This document shows positions 24,803 through 36,089 of a DNA stretch of 64,000 bases, piece after piece; the first letter of the stretch is position 1, and the number at the start of each line of letters is the position of its first letter. The position numbers and the translations under genes are program-made. This DNA comes from Artemisia argyi (taxonomy: Eukaryota > Streptophyta > Magnoliopsida > Asterales > Asteraceae): the NCBI GenBank assembly GCA_030686995.1, contig CM060696.1:113537949-113601948 (forward strand), written 5' to 3'. The notes beneath the pieces were generated by a model that searched no databases, had not been told where the DNA came from, and saw only the letters and a list, made by a program, of their open reading frames with translations.

Positions 24803-26454
24803 AACATGTCGTTGAATGGCCCAAAATTGCCACGTCGAATGAAAAGAAAAAGCAAGACCCTATTGGCCATCCATCTATGTGTCTCTCAATGGTGCTGCAT
24901 ACGTCTCACCCACTTGTTGTTTTTTAGTCCATTGTTTTTATTTTTTTTAAAATTTTTAATGGTTGTAAAGAAATTTCAACCATTCATGGTTTAGATATTT
25001 TGATACCATTGTCAGAATAAAATATCAACCACCTTCAATTCATCATGTTTGCTTTTTCTTTATGTACTTATCTTTAAGTGAAATATTTGGAGAATAATAT
25101 CTTGGAAATTAGAGCATATCCACTAAATGCGGCAGTCTCATATCTACCCAAAGACAAAAAATCACTTCTTGGCGTCTTGATGACTCCATTTGAGCGACTG
25201 AGCGACTTGTATTTTATTAATAAAATATATAACACGTGTCAAAAAAAATTATTAAATTGTTCAGTTGCTCATGTATTTAATTAATAAAAAATATGTCACG
25301 TATTAAAATTTAGGTGAAGTCACGTAGTTGTTCGGTCTATTTCGTAAAGAGTATGGCTAAAGCCTCCTACAATATCCTCCTATTAATCCTCCTACACACA
25401 CAATAATATTACTACGTATATGTTTTTTTCTGCTTATTAACTCTCTGCATGTAAACCGTCAATTTTGACATTTGTCAAGATCCTGTGAGTAGGAACATGT
25501 AGTGGGAAGATATATCATTTCTTTTATGAGCATTGTTAAACTCCTACAATATCCTTCTACACACAACAATATTATATATTTTTTTCACTCATTTTTGTCT
25601 TCATCTAAACCGTTAGTTCTGACACTTGTCAGAATCCCGTGAGTAGGAAGTTTTAGTAAGAGTATTTAGCATTTCTTTTTCATAAAATGATTTTTTTGTT
25701 AGGTATCTGACTATTTTTTTACTTTTTGAGAAATTTAGGAAATTTGATTGGAAATAATGGGTGGAAGGAAAGAGTTGTATAATATCTTGTGAGTTTTTAA
25801 ATAATGGGGGAAAGGACAGTTGGACAGCACACTCTGTGAAATGTATTAAAAATCACAAACAAAGGGAATTTTAACATAAAATATAGACCAATAGCAAGTT
25901 GATGGTGTAGATATTTTGCTCATTGCTGACCCACACAAAGATATTTCATTAGTTCTATGGTTTGGACTGTGACACGTGTGAGGTGTTTTTTCTAGAATTT
26001 TCAACCAATTAGGATAGGTTTCGTCGTCCATTTGTTGCTTTTGGTTTGGTTGAATTACAATGGTAACCTTTTGTGACACGTGGTGGGTTTGAGGTGTAGC
26101 CCGTTGTTTGGTGTAGCGCGTCAATACCGCTAATCATGAGTTTATGTCTCTTTTCTTAAATTATTGATTGGACACTTGTGGCACCACACCACCATTTCTC
26201 ACTCCCAACCAATACCCTTGTGCCACATCATTCACTCATTTTTCCTATCCCTCACCTTTTTTTTTGTAGGCATCACTTGTGGCACCACACCACCATCCTT
26301 CACTTCATTTTTTTTTCTTTTTTTTTTAATTCCTTTAAAATAAAAATAAAACTAAAATTCCATTAAATTTCATAAAACATTACATAATATTCTTAAAAAA
26401 ACATAAATAACATTACATAATATTAAAATACTAAATTTCATAATACTAAAAAAA
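24803..26454. other. Promoter flank of PRR gene and repeat-rich spacer
   Basis: Contains the remaining upstream region of the PRR gene, a two-copy repeat at 25349-25684, and near 26154-26310 repeated 'cacttgtggcaccacaccaccat' phrases that look like subterminal DNA of a Harbinger-type element. No coding region is supported. Confidence 0.4.
25349..25684 (+). repeat. Diverged tandem duplication
   Basis: Copies at about 25349-25527 and 25528-25684 share 'ctcctacaatatcct', 'ctacacaca-caatattat', 'gtaaaccgt' or 'ctaaaccgt', 'tgacattgtca' and 'gtgagtaggaa' in the same order. Noncoding, moderately diverged. Confidence 0.65.
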
Positions 26455-27724
26455 CTAAACTTCATCGTCGGAATCATCCACCTGGAGGTATGGTAATTGT
26501 TGAGCGTAAATATGCTCCATAAGTTCAAATGGAAGATGAAAATGGGTGTCCTCATCTCGTATCTCGGCCATGGCTGCTTCATCAAACACCGGTTGGATCG
26601 GAGGATCCCGAATATGAACTGGCGAGATTGCGGTACCCGGCGTTTTTTATAATCATGTTGTGCAAAATCACACACGTATACACTATTTTGCTAAATCTTT
26701 CTACTGTGTGTGGCCGTAAGGGTCGATTCAGTATACCCCATTTACCTTTAAGAACACCAAATGCCCGTTCAACATCCTTTCGAGCCGACTCTTGTACTTT
26801 CTTGAACTTTTTCTCTTTCGGGTCGGTTGGAAATTTGAATGCTTTAACAAAAGTCGACCACGTCGGATATATGCCATCGGTTAGATAGTAGCCACGCTTG
26901 TACGTACGGCCATTCACAACAAATGGGCACTTAGGTGCCGTACCATTACGCTCGGTTGTGAATAGTGGAGATTGCATCACAACGTTTATATCGTTGTTTG
27001 AACCCGGCGGTCCAAAGTACGCGTGCCATATCCACAAATCCTGAGACGCCACTGCCTCCATCATAATCGTCGGGTATTGATGATCACCTCTTTTAAATTG
27101 ACCCCTCAATTCCACTGGACAATTCCTCCAAACAAAATGTGTGCAATCCAAGCTACCGATCATACCCGGAATGTGATGTCTCTCTTCGTGTGCTTCGTAC
27201 AAACGTGCAACATCATGGCTTGTTGGCGTACGTAGGAATTCTCGAGCGTACAATTGAATAATAGCATCACAAAAAAATTGAAGGCATTCACGTGACGTTC
27301 TTTGTGCCATTTCTAAATATTCGTCAAACTCATCCGGTGGTGCACCGGTTGCGAGTTGTTTAATGGCAGACGAACATTTTTGTATGGCTGTGAAACTTTT
27401 TTTCGATCTAGCATCATAACCTTCTTGAAAATACTCGAATCTAGCCTCAATAGCGCGCGTTATTTTTAAAAATAAACTTTTAGGCATACGATACCTATCT
27501 TCAAAAAACTCATCGTCGAATTTGGGATCTTCACAAAAATAATCAAGATGCAATCTTTCTGAAGCTTTGACCTGATCACGTTTTACTGATTTGCTTTTCG
27601 ACCGTCCCGTATCAGCTGCCTCATCTTCGTCAATCGCGTTAGCAAAATCCTCGAGGCTACTATCGTCGGACCACTGAAACGGCTCATCCAACAATAGAGT
27701 CGAACCAATTCTTTTAAATTCCAT
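26455..27724 (-). CDS. PIF/Harbinger transposase (HARBI1/ALP1-like) with a C-terminal frameshift
   Basis: DDE nuclease of a PIF/Harbinger DNA transposon. The open frame runs from ATG 27724 to a stop at 26582 (380 aa). The three catalytic positions are visible: [11 protein letters not shown] (first Asp), YLTDGIYP (second Asp) and [13 protein letters not shown] (Glu). After MIIKN the frame changes: in the next frame the minus strand continues with a typical family C-terminus ([18 protein letters not shown], then an acidic end) to a TAG at 26457-26455. The switch coincides with a run of six A residues (T at 26643-26648), so one base was gained there, or the sequence has an error. A longer open frame upstream of 27724 is GC-rich palindromic DNA and probably not coding. 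The MYB-like partner protein of autonomous elements is not seen, and terminal inverted repeats were not identified. Confidence 0.85.
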
Positions 27725-27939
27725 TTGGTTGAGTTTTTTGTTTTTAGATCGGATGGAATGGGGATGATTGGGAAGGTATTTTTTTTTTTTTTTCCTTCTT
27801 CTATGCTGCCATCTTTGTGTAGCTGTGTATATATATACCAAAGTAAAAAAAGAAAAAAAAAATATATAACCGTTGCTTCCAACGTTCAAAAAAGGACTCA
27901 AACGGTCGAATTTTGCTTCCTTTCCCGTGCCAGAAAAGA

Positions 27940-28100
27940 CCCCGTGCGTGAAGCTTATCGTGCGGTACCGCGGGGATGGTGGCGGTGTTCCCGCACGGTA
28001 CCGCGGTACCGCGGCCTCCATACCGTGAGCAATGCCGACCCCCTAAGTGCAAAGCACGCAAACATAGATATCAACCCCCCCCCCCCCCCCCCCCCAAAAA
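27940..28100. repeat. GC-rich palindromic patch and C/A homopolymer
   Basis: Between 27960 and 28015 overlapping GGTACCGCGG palindromes recur in both orientations (gtgcggtaccgcgg, then cggtaccgcggtaccgcgg). A C-run at about 28075-28095 follows and then an A-run. The patch sits about 240 bp upstream of the transposase start and is probably the subterminal region of the Harbinger element. Confidence 0.6.
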
Positions 28101-28494
28101 AAAATGCGAAGTTAAGGTTGCCTTGCCCGACTTAGCATGGGCACACATGCAATTGTCGCACAAATAAGCATCGCGATTATATGGGTGCGTTTAGTTGAAA
28201 TAAGATATTATTATTTTTTGTTTTTTTAATGTATTTTTTGTTTTTTGTTTTTTTTCTTTTAAAAAATAAAAAAAATAAAAAATTATTGCATTCAAATCAA
28301 ACTTAATAAAACACATACTAGGTACTTAATAAAGGAAATTATAAAACACATACTTTTGTATTTTCTTTGTTTCCCTTATAATTCTATTTTTTTTTCTTAA
28401 AAAAGAAAACGATATCACATAAACACGTTTTCTACATTTTGTGAAAAATTAAATCCCCTTTTTTTTTTTCTTACAACGCTGGAAATAGAAAATT

Positions 28495-29740
28495 TGTGGA
28501 AAACTAGAAGGGGGGGTTGAATAGTTTTACGTCGTTTTAATTGTTATAAAACAAATTGTTTAAAAGTTTTCGTTGATTTATAAAATATAGATTCGATGGT
28601 ATATGAAATCTAGTTATACACAATATGAACAACACTAAGTATATATACTATGAAGCAATAATTATGTAAGTAATGAAATAAGTAAAAGATGGAAAGATCA
28701 AACCGAGAGACAAGCGATTTATAGTGGTTCGGCTACAAGGCACCTTCCTTGCCCTACTCCACTCCCCGAGCACCTAACTCGAGAGTTTTCTCTTCACACC
28801 TAGATCACAACTAGTACACACCAATTCACTACTTAATCACACCACTTCTTTCACACCTATCTTCTACACACCATTAATCTACACACCAATCTTCTACACA
28901 CCAATACTTCTACACACCAATTCTTCTACACACCAATCTTCTTCCTAACTTATCTTTTTCTCAACTATTCTCTAACAAATATTCACAACTAATCACACTA
29001 TGAAATAATAATCAATGATGATGCTCAAACAACTTAGATGTGGAGATCACAACTAGTTGTAATACTTCTTGTCTTGAGGGATAGAAGTATTCTTCTCTTG
29101 CACTTGAATGGATTATGTATGGATCACTTTGAAACAAAGATTTAAGAATGTATGATCAAAGGATTTATAGATTGGAAATGGAGATCTAGAACAGAAAGTT
29201 CTGGAGTGCAAAAGGTGGGGAAAAAATCCAGGTTTAAGGTGGTATTTATAGGCAAAAATTTCTGACAGAGGAGCGTGGCCGGTCCCCTTAAATCATGGCC
29301 GGTCCCCTTAAATTTAAGGGGACCGCCCTTTATAATTAAGGGGGCCGCCCAGCTGAAACGGCCAGAAACTTTGTCTTTTAGTGGGGAAAGTTTATTTGGT
29401 GAAAAACTAACTGATTTTGGTTAAATATTTGAAATCATATATTTAGTATGATTAAAACATTTTTCCTTATTACCAAAAGTGTTTTTCAAAAATATATAAT
29501 AAGATTATATAATTAAATAAACTTTGTATTAGTTAATTAAATACCCCTTTAATCATACATTGCACTAAACACTTTGTTTATTCATACCTTAAGTGATTTG
29601 GATGTAAAGAGAAATATTAATCACCAAATACTTGTTTATGTCATAAGTTTTAGTTCTTTGAGGTTATATTTTGTAATGATCAAAACATAGAGATATTGAT
29701 AAAAACTTAATAATGTTTTTAGGCATTATTTATGTCAACA
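28495..29740 (-). repeat. 3' LTR of the Sirevirus-like element
   Basis: 1246 bp. Contains five imperfect copies of CTTCTACACACCAAT (about 28860-28945), a TATA-like CTATAAATACC on the minus strand at 29252-29242, and a GC-rich hairpin block at 29277-29352. Lacks 67 bp present in the 5' LTR at 36387-36453. Confidence 0.92.
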
Positions 29741-29757
29741 ATCTCCCCCTTTTTGAT
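29741..29757 (-). other. Polypurine tract
   Basis: The minus strand reads AAAAAGGGGGAGAT directly before the 3' LTR, the standard plus-strand primer site of plant Copia elements. Confidence 0.9.
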
Positions 29758-30218
29758 TATTACAAAACCTTAAACTCAAAAGATTTAAAACTTGTTATTA
29801 GACAAGTATTATAGAGTTTACCATTTCTCTTCTCCCCCTTTTTATAAAATCAAAAAGGTTAGGCCGAATAATCTTCATGAAAGAAGTTTAAACGGGTAGA
29901 GAACTCCCCCTTGATGTATGCTCCCCCTCGTTTGAGAGCACAAAGGGAACGAGCAATTGGAATCTTGGCTACAAAAATATTTTGAAGAGAACAACACACA
30001 TATATATGCAAAAACAACAATTATGCAAATAAAAATAGATTCATTCAAGCATGATAGAAATAATTAGCATAACAACATTCAATATGCTTGTAGCATATTG
30101 ATTACAATAAAACAAAATAAAAGATATAGTCCTATATTGCCTAAGAGAGCACTTGGACTTGCTTGCAACCCATGGTTGATTTGTTTTATTTGCTTGAAGG
30201 AAAACATAAGCATGGAGC

Positions 30219-30923
30219 TTAGATGTTTGATTGAGGTGGATATGGGGTGTTGTATGGAGCGGAAGAAGTGGATCTCGCGATGTTGTATCGTGTTAAGGGT
30301 GGTATTGGATGATTACGAGTGAGAAGATATTCAATCCAAGAAATATCTTCACTCAAGTAGAGGATTTGTTTTTGAAGGAATATGCAACAAGGGCAAAAGT
30401 GAGTGTGATTTGTAACTTGATCCAAGTTAAGGGAGTGGGGAAGGCAATTTGCATAGGGTGATGATGGAGGTAGCCCTTTGTTGCGTTGTGCAAGATGCAT
30501 AGCAAGGAGATCACTAAGATCATGGATTTGGTTTATTTCATCACGGAACTTTTGTTTTTCCGTGGCAATGTGGAGGGGATCATAGGTTTGGTATGGATGA
30601 GTTGGGTTTGAGTAGTTGGAATTGTAGTTTGATGGTTGATCAAACTTGCATGGATCATTATAAGTTGTTGGAGGTTGAGAGGTGTAGTTTGGCTTGAAGG
30701 AAGATGTTTGGCCAATGTTGTATGGTTTGTAAAGTGGATCAAATGAATGCCTTTGTTGGTTTGATGCAAAGTTTGGGAAATAAGAGGTTGGTGGTGAGGA
30801 ATGATTTCCAACTTCATTTGTGATGATGGATTTGTTTCGAGGACTTTTTCGTCGCCAAACGGGTTTTTCCGTCATCCTTGCTAGCCTTGAGGCTTTTGAT
30901 TTTGGTTTGTTTGGAGAGTTCAT
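30219..30923 (-). CDS. Extra ORF downstream of pol in the Sirevirus-like element, 234 aa
   Basis: Uncharacterised. An ATG-initiated open frame on the same strand as gag-pol, placed between pol and the 3' LTR, where Sireviruses often carry an additional envelope-like or unknown ORF. The N-terminus is basic (KPKSKASRLARMTEKPVWRR), the middle is Pro/Tyr/Asn-rich and probably disordered, and the C-terminal third contains a Cys-rich spot (FCPCCIF) and a hydrophobic helix candidate (LQKQILYLSEDISWIEYLL). No signal peptide or clear membrane segment, so an envelope function is not supported. A TATA-like sequence and an LTR-like GC-rich module lie upstream, suggesting a separate transcript. It could also be a captured or decayed gene fragment. 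Confidence 0.65.
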   Translation of the reverse strand: MNSPNKPKSKASRLARMTEKPVWRRKSPRNKSIITNEVGNHSSPPTSYFPNFASNQQRHSFDPLYKPYNIGQTSSFKPNYTSQPPTTYNDPCKFDQPSNYNSNYSNPTHPYQTYDPLHIATEKQKFRDEINQIHDLSDLLAMHLAQRNKGLPPSSPYANCLPHSLNLDQVTNHTHFCPCCIFLQKQILYLSEDISWIEYLLTRNHPIPPLTRYNIARSTSSAPYNTPYPPQSNI

Positions 30924-30956
30924 GATGGGATGAATGGAAAGCTTTGAGGATTGGGG

Positions 30957-31179
30957 TTATTTATAGTGTAAGATTTGTGTGTTTAAGGATGGATAAAGTT
31001 TGTTTGGAGGATTAGGACAAAATGTGTTGGTGAAAAATGGGAAATGTAGGTTGAAATGGGCTAAAAAGCAGAAAAGATTCTGTAAACCCGACCATCAGAT
31101 GGCCGGTCCCCTTAATTAGGGGGCGGTCCCCTTAAAATTAAGGGGGCCGCCTTACATAATTAAGGGGGCCGCCCATCTG
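30957..31179 (-). promoter_or_regulatory. LTR-like promoter module before the 234-aa ORF
   Basis: 31101-31179 matches the GC-rich block of the LTR (29277-29352) almost base for base, with alternating GGCCGGTCCCCTTAA and its complement. Downstream on the minus strand a TATA-like CTATAAATAA lies at 30966-30957, 34 nt before the ORF start. In the LTR the same block is likewise upstream of a TATA box. Confidence 0.6.
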
Positions 31180-31917
31180 GTGATTTCCAGATTGCCAGAA
31201 TTGGGTTTTTGGCAGAAAATTTGGAGAAAGGTTGTGTTTTTGGACTTGGATTCAAGCAAGTTCAATTCCTTTAGGCAATATAGCATCTAATCTAACATTA
31301 GATATCATGCAAAAACACATAGGCACAAGAGCAAATAATCAACACATAATAAGCAATAGGAGGTAAGTAAATGCAAGCACACTTAAGCTTCCTAAGGCAC
31401 CTATCTTGAATTAAAGGCAAGGGCAATTAGTGAGTGAAAGACTAATGATGGATCAAGATGACACCATTACTAGTGAATTTGTCCTAGTGAGTGTCTATAT
31501 GCAACAAATGTGGAGTTGTGATTGTTTCGACACCTAGAAGCAAAAAGAAATAACGATCCTAAGAAACAATCCAAATGATCTCCTTGATTCAATTTTTGCT
31601 CGATCATGAATGTCAAAGACATATATTAGATTATATACCTTGACAATTTATGTGAGAGTTTATGCATGATTTTGAAATACAATGTTTTTAGAATTAGTCA
31701 ACAATGCAATGAAAATGATTTTCATGTGATTCCTAGATTGTGAGAATAAAGATTAGAGAGAATTGATTGAGTTTTTTTTTTTTTTTAAATTATGCCAAGA
31801 AAATAAATCTTCTCAATCTTAAGTTTTGTGCGAAATAGATTCCTAGACTCAGAGAAGATGGAATGAAAGAAAAATAAATTTTCATGCAAGTATAACTTAG
31901 AATTAATTCAATGTAAT

Positions 31918-34900
31918 TTAGTCAACTTGTTCCATCATTCCTAATCCTAAACGCAAGTGGTTGAATAATTCACGCTTAAGGGGTTTTGTGAATATATCCG
32001 CAATATTGTCTTCCGATGCAACCTTTTCTATAGATATATTTCCTTTTTGTACATTATCCCTAAGAAAATGGTGACGTGTTTCTATGTGTTTAGTCCTAGA
32101 GTGTTGTACCGGATTTTTGCTTAAATCTATCGCACCTTTGTTATCGCACATAATTGGGACATTTTCTAACCTAATGCCATAGTCTACGAGAGCTTGTTTC
32201 ATCCATAGTGCTTGTTGACATGCCTTTCCGGCGCTTACATATTCGGCTTCGGTGGTAGAGATAGCAAGAGCGGTTTGCTTTTTCGAAAACCAAGACGTTA
32301 GACAACATCCCATAAACGTGCAAATACCGCTAGTACTCTTTCTATCTACGTAGTCTCCCGCATGATCCGAATCCGCATAGACAATGGTTTCTATGCCGGA
32401 TTCCTTAGGATACCATAATCCTAAGTGTATAGTGCCTTTAACGTATCGGAAGATACGCTTAACCGCTTCTAGGTGAGAGGTTTTGGGATCCTCTTGAAAA
32501 CGGGCACAAAGGCAGACACTAAACATGATATCGGGTCTACTTGCCGTCAAGTATAGTAAACTACCTATCATTCCTCTATACTTGGTGTTATCTACGGACT
32601 CACCTTCATCGTCCTTTGTGAGCTTTACCTCCGTAGACATGGGTGTTTTCATGGGTTTTGAGTCTTCTAGGCCAAATTTCTTAAGCATTTTCTTAATGTA
32701 CTTAGATTGGTTAAAGAATATTCCATCATCTAATTGTTTTATTTGTAATCCTAGGAAGAAGTTAAGTTCACCCATCATACTCATCTCAAACTCATCATGC
32801 ATGATTTTGGCAAACTCATCACACATGTCTTGACAAGTCGATCCAAATATAATGTTATCAACATATATTTGAACAATGATGAGATTTGGGTCTTTCCTTT
32901 TAGTGAAAAGAGTGTTATCTACCATTCCCATGGAATAATCATGTTCAATAAGAAAAGCTTTTAATCGATCATACCAAGCTTTGGGAGCTTGTTTGAGTCC
33001 ATACAAAGCTTTCTTTAACTTATAAACATAATCAGGTTTTGCGAAGTCAATGAATCCTGGAGGTTGTGCCACATATACCTCCTCATTGATAAAACCGTTA
33101 AGGAATGCACTTTTCACATCCATTTGAAATAACTTAAAATCTAGGGCGCAAGCATAGGCAAGTAATATCCTAATTGATTCTAGTCTAGCTACGGGGGCAT
33201 AAGTTTCATCATAATCAATTCCTTCTTGTTGATTATAACCTTGGGCAACTAACCTAGCTTTATTCCTAGTAACTATTCCATTCTCGTCTAACTTATTTCT
33301 ATATACCCATTTGGTTCCTATGATGGTCATATCCTTTGGATTTGGGACTAGTTCCCAAACATCATTTGCCTTAAATTGATTTAATTCTTCTTGCATAGCT
33401 GTAATCCAACTTTCATCCTTTAAAGCCTCACTAATATTCTTAGGTTCTATTGCTGAGAGGAAACAAAAGAAGTTGTTTTTATCTTGGGCTTGTGACCTAC
33501 GGGTTCTTTGGTTAAGATGTCCTATTATATTATCTAATGGATGTGATCTAGATTCTTTAATATTAACAGTTTCGTTATTTTCTAAGTGGATGTCTTCATT
33601 ATCATTTCCTATGGGTTTTGTTTTACTAACCTCAATAGCTTCATCTTCGACTAAATTATCATCTTCTAAAGGTAGCGTTTTAGGAGGTGGTGGTGTTTCA
33701 TCAAATGTTACATTTAGTGATTCCTCTACTTTCATGGAGTGTTTGTTAAGTATTATATATGCTTTACTATTTTGTGAGTATCCTAAAAATATTCCTTCAT
33801 ATGATTTTGGATCAAACTTAGTGAGGTAGTCCTTAGTGTTTAAAATATAGCATTTACTTCCAAATACCCTAAAGTAGCTTAAGTTTGGTTTTCTATCTCT
33901 TAATAACTCATAAGGAGTTTTTCCTAGAATTCTTCTAATTAATACCCTATTTAAAATATAAGTCGATGTATCTACGGCGTGACACCAAAATTTTTGTGGA
34001 ATGGATTGTTCATTTAACATAGTTCTACTCATTTCTTGTAGTGACCTATTTTTTCTTTCTACTACCCCATTTGATTGAGGAGTACGAGGAGCGGAGAAAT
34101 TGTGAGATATTCCATTTAACTCACAATATTTTCCGAATTGTATTTCGTTATCAAATTCCCTACCATGGTCCGTCCTAATGGCAACTATTGAGCATCCTAA
34201 TTTATTTTGAATCATTTTACTAAATATTTCAAATTTTTCAAAGGCTTGGGTTTTGTCACTTAAAAACCTAGTCCACGTGTATCGTGAGTAGTCATCTACT
34301 ATTACTAAGGTATATTTGTTTCCTCCATAGCTCCGCACAGCGGATGGACCAAAAAGATCCATATGTAATAATTCTAGGCACCTAGTAGTGGATACTATAT
34401 TCTTAGCTTTGTGACTAGCATGAGCTTGTTTTCCAATTTTGCATGCATCACAAAAATGCTTGTCATATTTTAGATTAGGCAAATTTCTAACTAATTCCTT
34501 AGAGGCCAAAGATTGTATTTGTTGCATGTTAGCATGTCCTAATCTCCTATGCCACAATGTAGAGTTTTCATCTAGGGTCGTTAGGCATATCCTATCTTCA
34601 GGTTTGTTTCCTAGTTTCATAACATATACTCCTCCTTTCCTAATACCTCTACCTATAATTTTTCCATTCTTAACTATTTCGCTATCTTCTTCGGAAAAGA
34701 TAACTCTACATTTATTATCGCATATTTGGCCTACACTAAGTAAGTTATATGTTAAATTATTTACATGTTCAACATTTTCAATAGTAAGTGAGTCTTGAGA
34801 AATCGTACCTTTGCCAATAATTTTTCCACGCAAGTCACTACCGAAAATAACGTTACCTCCATTGTATGCCTTGTATGTAGAGAATAGCTTGCGATTCCCC

Positions 34901-36021
34901 GTCATGTGCCTCGAACATCCGCTATCCTTGATCCATTCGTCAGGCTCCAAGTCAATTCCAAGGCATATTTCGTCGGTTGCATTTACCACAAAGCACTTTT
35001 CTTCTTTTGGTTTTTCCACTTCTTCTTTATCACTATCACTCCATGTTCCACTAACAAATGCGCTTTGATTTTCATAACCCAGCGGCTTTAAACATTCTCC
35101 AACGAGATGATTTGGACTTCCACATCTAAAGCACTTTCTTTTCACGTAATTATCACTCCTATTTCTTTGGAACACCTTTCTTTCGTCACGTGGTGATCTA
35201 GTGAATCTTCCTCGTCTCTTGAAGAATTTCTTGAATTCTCTTACGGCCATCGCATATTCTTCATCTTCACTCTCGTCACTTGAATCATCATCTTCACAAG
35301 GTTCCATTTTGGCTTTTAGAGCAATGGATTTGATTTGTTCTTTCTTGACTTTGACCGTTTCCAAATCTCTTCTTATAATTTCTTCATGGACTTTCAAGTT
35401 GCCGATAAGCTCATCTAGTGATAATGTCATCAAATTCTTTGATTCTTCAATAGCCGTGACTTTAGCTCGCCATTTCGGATGTAATGCCCTAAGAAATTTC
35501 CTAACACAATTTTTACTAGAAAATGTCTCATCAAGTGCTTTTAAACTTGTGATGATGGTGTTAAATTTAGCAAAAGCATTATCAATTGATTCCTCTTCCG
35601 GAATCGTAAATTGTTCATATTGATGTACAAGAAGATCTATTTTGTTATCTTTAACTTGACTATTACCTTGGTGAGTGATTAGTAAAGAATCCCAAATTTC
35701 TTTTGCGGTTTTACACATAAAAATTCTTTCATATTCTTTACGTGGTAACGCATTATAAATAACCATTTTAGCCTCATTATTTTTTGCTAGTTTCTTTTTC
35801 AAATAATCATTTTGTTTTTCAAAATCTACAATTTCATCCATTTTAGTTTCAACATTATATTGAATAGGAGGAAAATCACCAAAGGTAATAATATGCCAAA
35901 GATCAAGATCTTTTGATTTCACATAGATTTCGAATATATTTTTCCAATATAAAAATCCATCACTTTCAAATAGTGGTGGTCTTTGCATAGATTGCCCTTC
36001 TAAATATTTTTCAGATTCCAC
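31918..36021 (-). CDS. Copia gag-pol polyprotein, 1367 aa, with altered RT catalytic box
   Basis: A single uninterrupted polyprotein. Gag begins [20 protein letters not shown] and ends with a CCHC zinc knuckle ([14 protein letters not shown], near residue 300). The aspartic protease has [10 protein letters not shown]. The integrase has the HH-CC start ([15 protein letters not shown]) and the D-D-E core ([26 protein letters not shown]). The reverse transcriptase shows [29 protein letters not shown] and [14 protein letters not shown]. The RNase H carries [18 protein letters not shown] and STTEAEY. The catalytic YVDD reads YVDN: residue 1056, codon AAC at 32856-32854. Loss of that second Asp should abolish polymerisation, so this copy probably cannot transpose on its own. 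The start follows the primer site by about 50 nt, as usual. Confidence 0.95.
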   Translation of the reverse strand: MESEKYLEGQSMQRPPLFESDGFLYWKNIFEIYVKSKDLDLWHIITFGDFPPIQYNVETKMDEIVDFEKQNDYLKKKLAKNNEAKMVIYNALPRKEYERIFMCKTAKEIWDSLLITHQGNSQVKDNKIDLLVHQYEQFTIPEEESIDNAFAKFNTIITSLKALDETFSSKNCVRKFLRALHPKWRAKVTAIEESKNLMTLSLDELIGNLKVHEEIIRRDLETVKVKKEQIKSIALKAKMEPCEDDDSSDESEDEEYAMAVREFKKFFKRRGRFTRSPRDERKVFQRNRSDNYVKRKCFRCGSPNHLVGECLKPLGYENQSAFVSGTWSDSDKEEVEKPKEEKCFVVNATDEICLGIDLEPDEWIKDSGCSRHMTGNRKLFSTYKAYNGGNVIFGSDLRGKIIGKGTISQDSLTIENVEHVNNLTYNLLSVGQICDNKCRVIFSEEDSEIVKNGKIIGRGIRKGGVYVMKLGNKPEDRICLTTLDENSTLWHRRLGHANMQQIQSLASKELVRNLPNLKYDKHFCDACKIGKQAHASHKAKNIVSTTRCLELLHMDLFGPSAVRSYGGNKYTLVIVDDYSRYTWTRFLSDKTQAFEKFEIFSKMIQNKLGCSIVAIRTDHGREFDNEIQFGKYCELNGISHNFSAPRTPQSNGVVERKNRSLQEMSRTMLNEQSIPQKFWCHAVDTSTYILNRVLIRRILGKTPYELLRDRKPNLSYFRVFGSKCYILNTKDYLTKFDPKSYEGIFLGYSQNSKAYIILNKHSMKVEESLNVTFDETPPPPKTLPLEDDNLVEDEAIEVSKTKPIGNDNEDIHLENNETVNIKESRSHPLDNIIGHLNQRTRRSQAQDKNNFFCFLSAIEPKNISEALKDESWITAMQEELNQFKANDVWELVPNPKDMTIIGTKWVYRNKLDENGIVTRNKARLVAQGYNQQEGIDYDETYAPVARLESIRILLAYACALDFKLFQMDVKSAFLNGFINEEVYVAQPPGFIDFAKPDYVYKLKKALYGLKQAPKAWYDRLKAFLIEHDYSMGMVDNTLFTKRKDPNLIIVQIYVDNIIFGSTCQDMCDEFAKIMHDEFEMSMMGELNFFLGLQIKQLDDGIFFNQSKYIKKMLKKFGLEDSKPMKTPMSTEVKLTKDDEGESVDNTKYRGMIGSLLYLTASRPDIMFSVCLCARFQEDPKTSHLEAVKRIFRYVKGTIHLGLWYPKESGIETIVYADSDHAGDYVDRKSTSGICTFMGCCLTSWFSKKQTALAISTTEAEYVSAGKACQQALWMKQALVDYGIRLENVPIMCDNKGAIDLSKNPVQHSRTKHIETRHHFLRDNVQKGNISIEKVASEDNIADIFTKPLKRELFNHLRLGLGMMEQVD

Positions 36022-36073
36022 AGATCGTTACAAGTTTTAAAATACAATATATTTTAAAAATCTTGCTAGACGT

Positions 36074-36087
36074 GGCTCCTGATACCA
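36074..36087 (-). other. Primer binding site (initiator tRNA-Met)
   Basis: The minus strand reads TGGTATCAGGAGCC two bases after the 5' LTR, complementary to the 3' end of plant initiator tRNA-Met. It fixes the direction of the element. Confidence 0.9.
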
Positions 36088-36089
36088 AT

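Noticed and set aside
27725..28021. N-terminal extension of the Harbinger transposase frame
   Set aside because: It runs through GC-rich palindromes and poly-A/T stretches; the family-like protein begins at the ATG at 27724.
30219..30923. Envelope function for the 234-aa extra ORF
   Set aside because: No signal peptide, no convincing transmembrane segment and no envelope motif; position alone does not support it.
32525..35623. Plus-strand open frames across the Sirevirus-like pol
   Set aside because: They are shadows of the intact minus-strand gag-pol.
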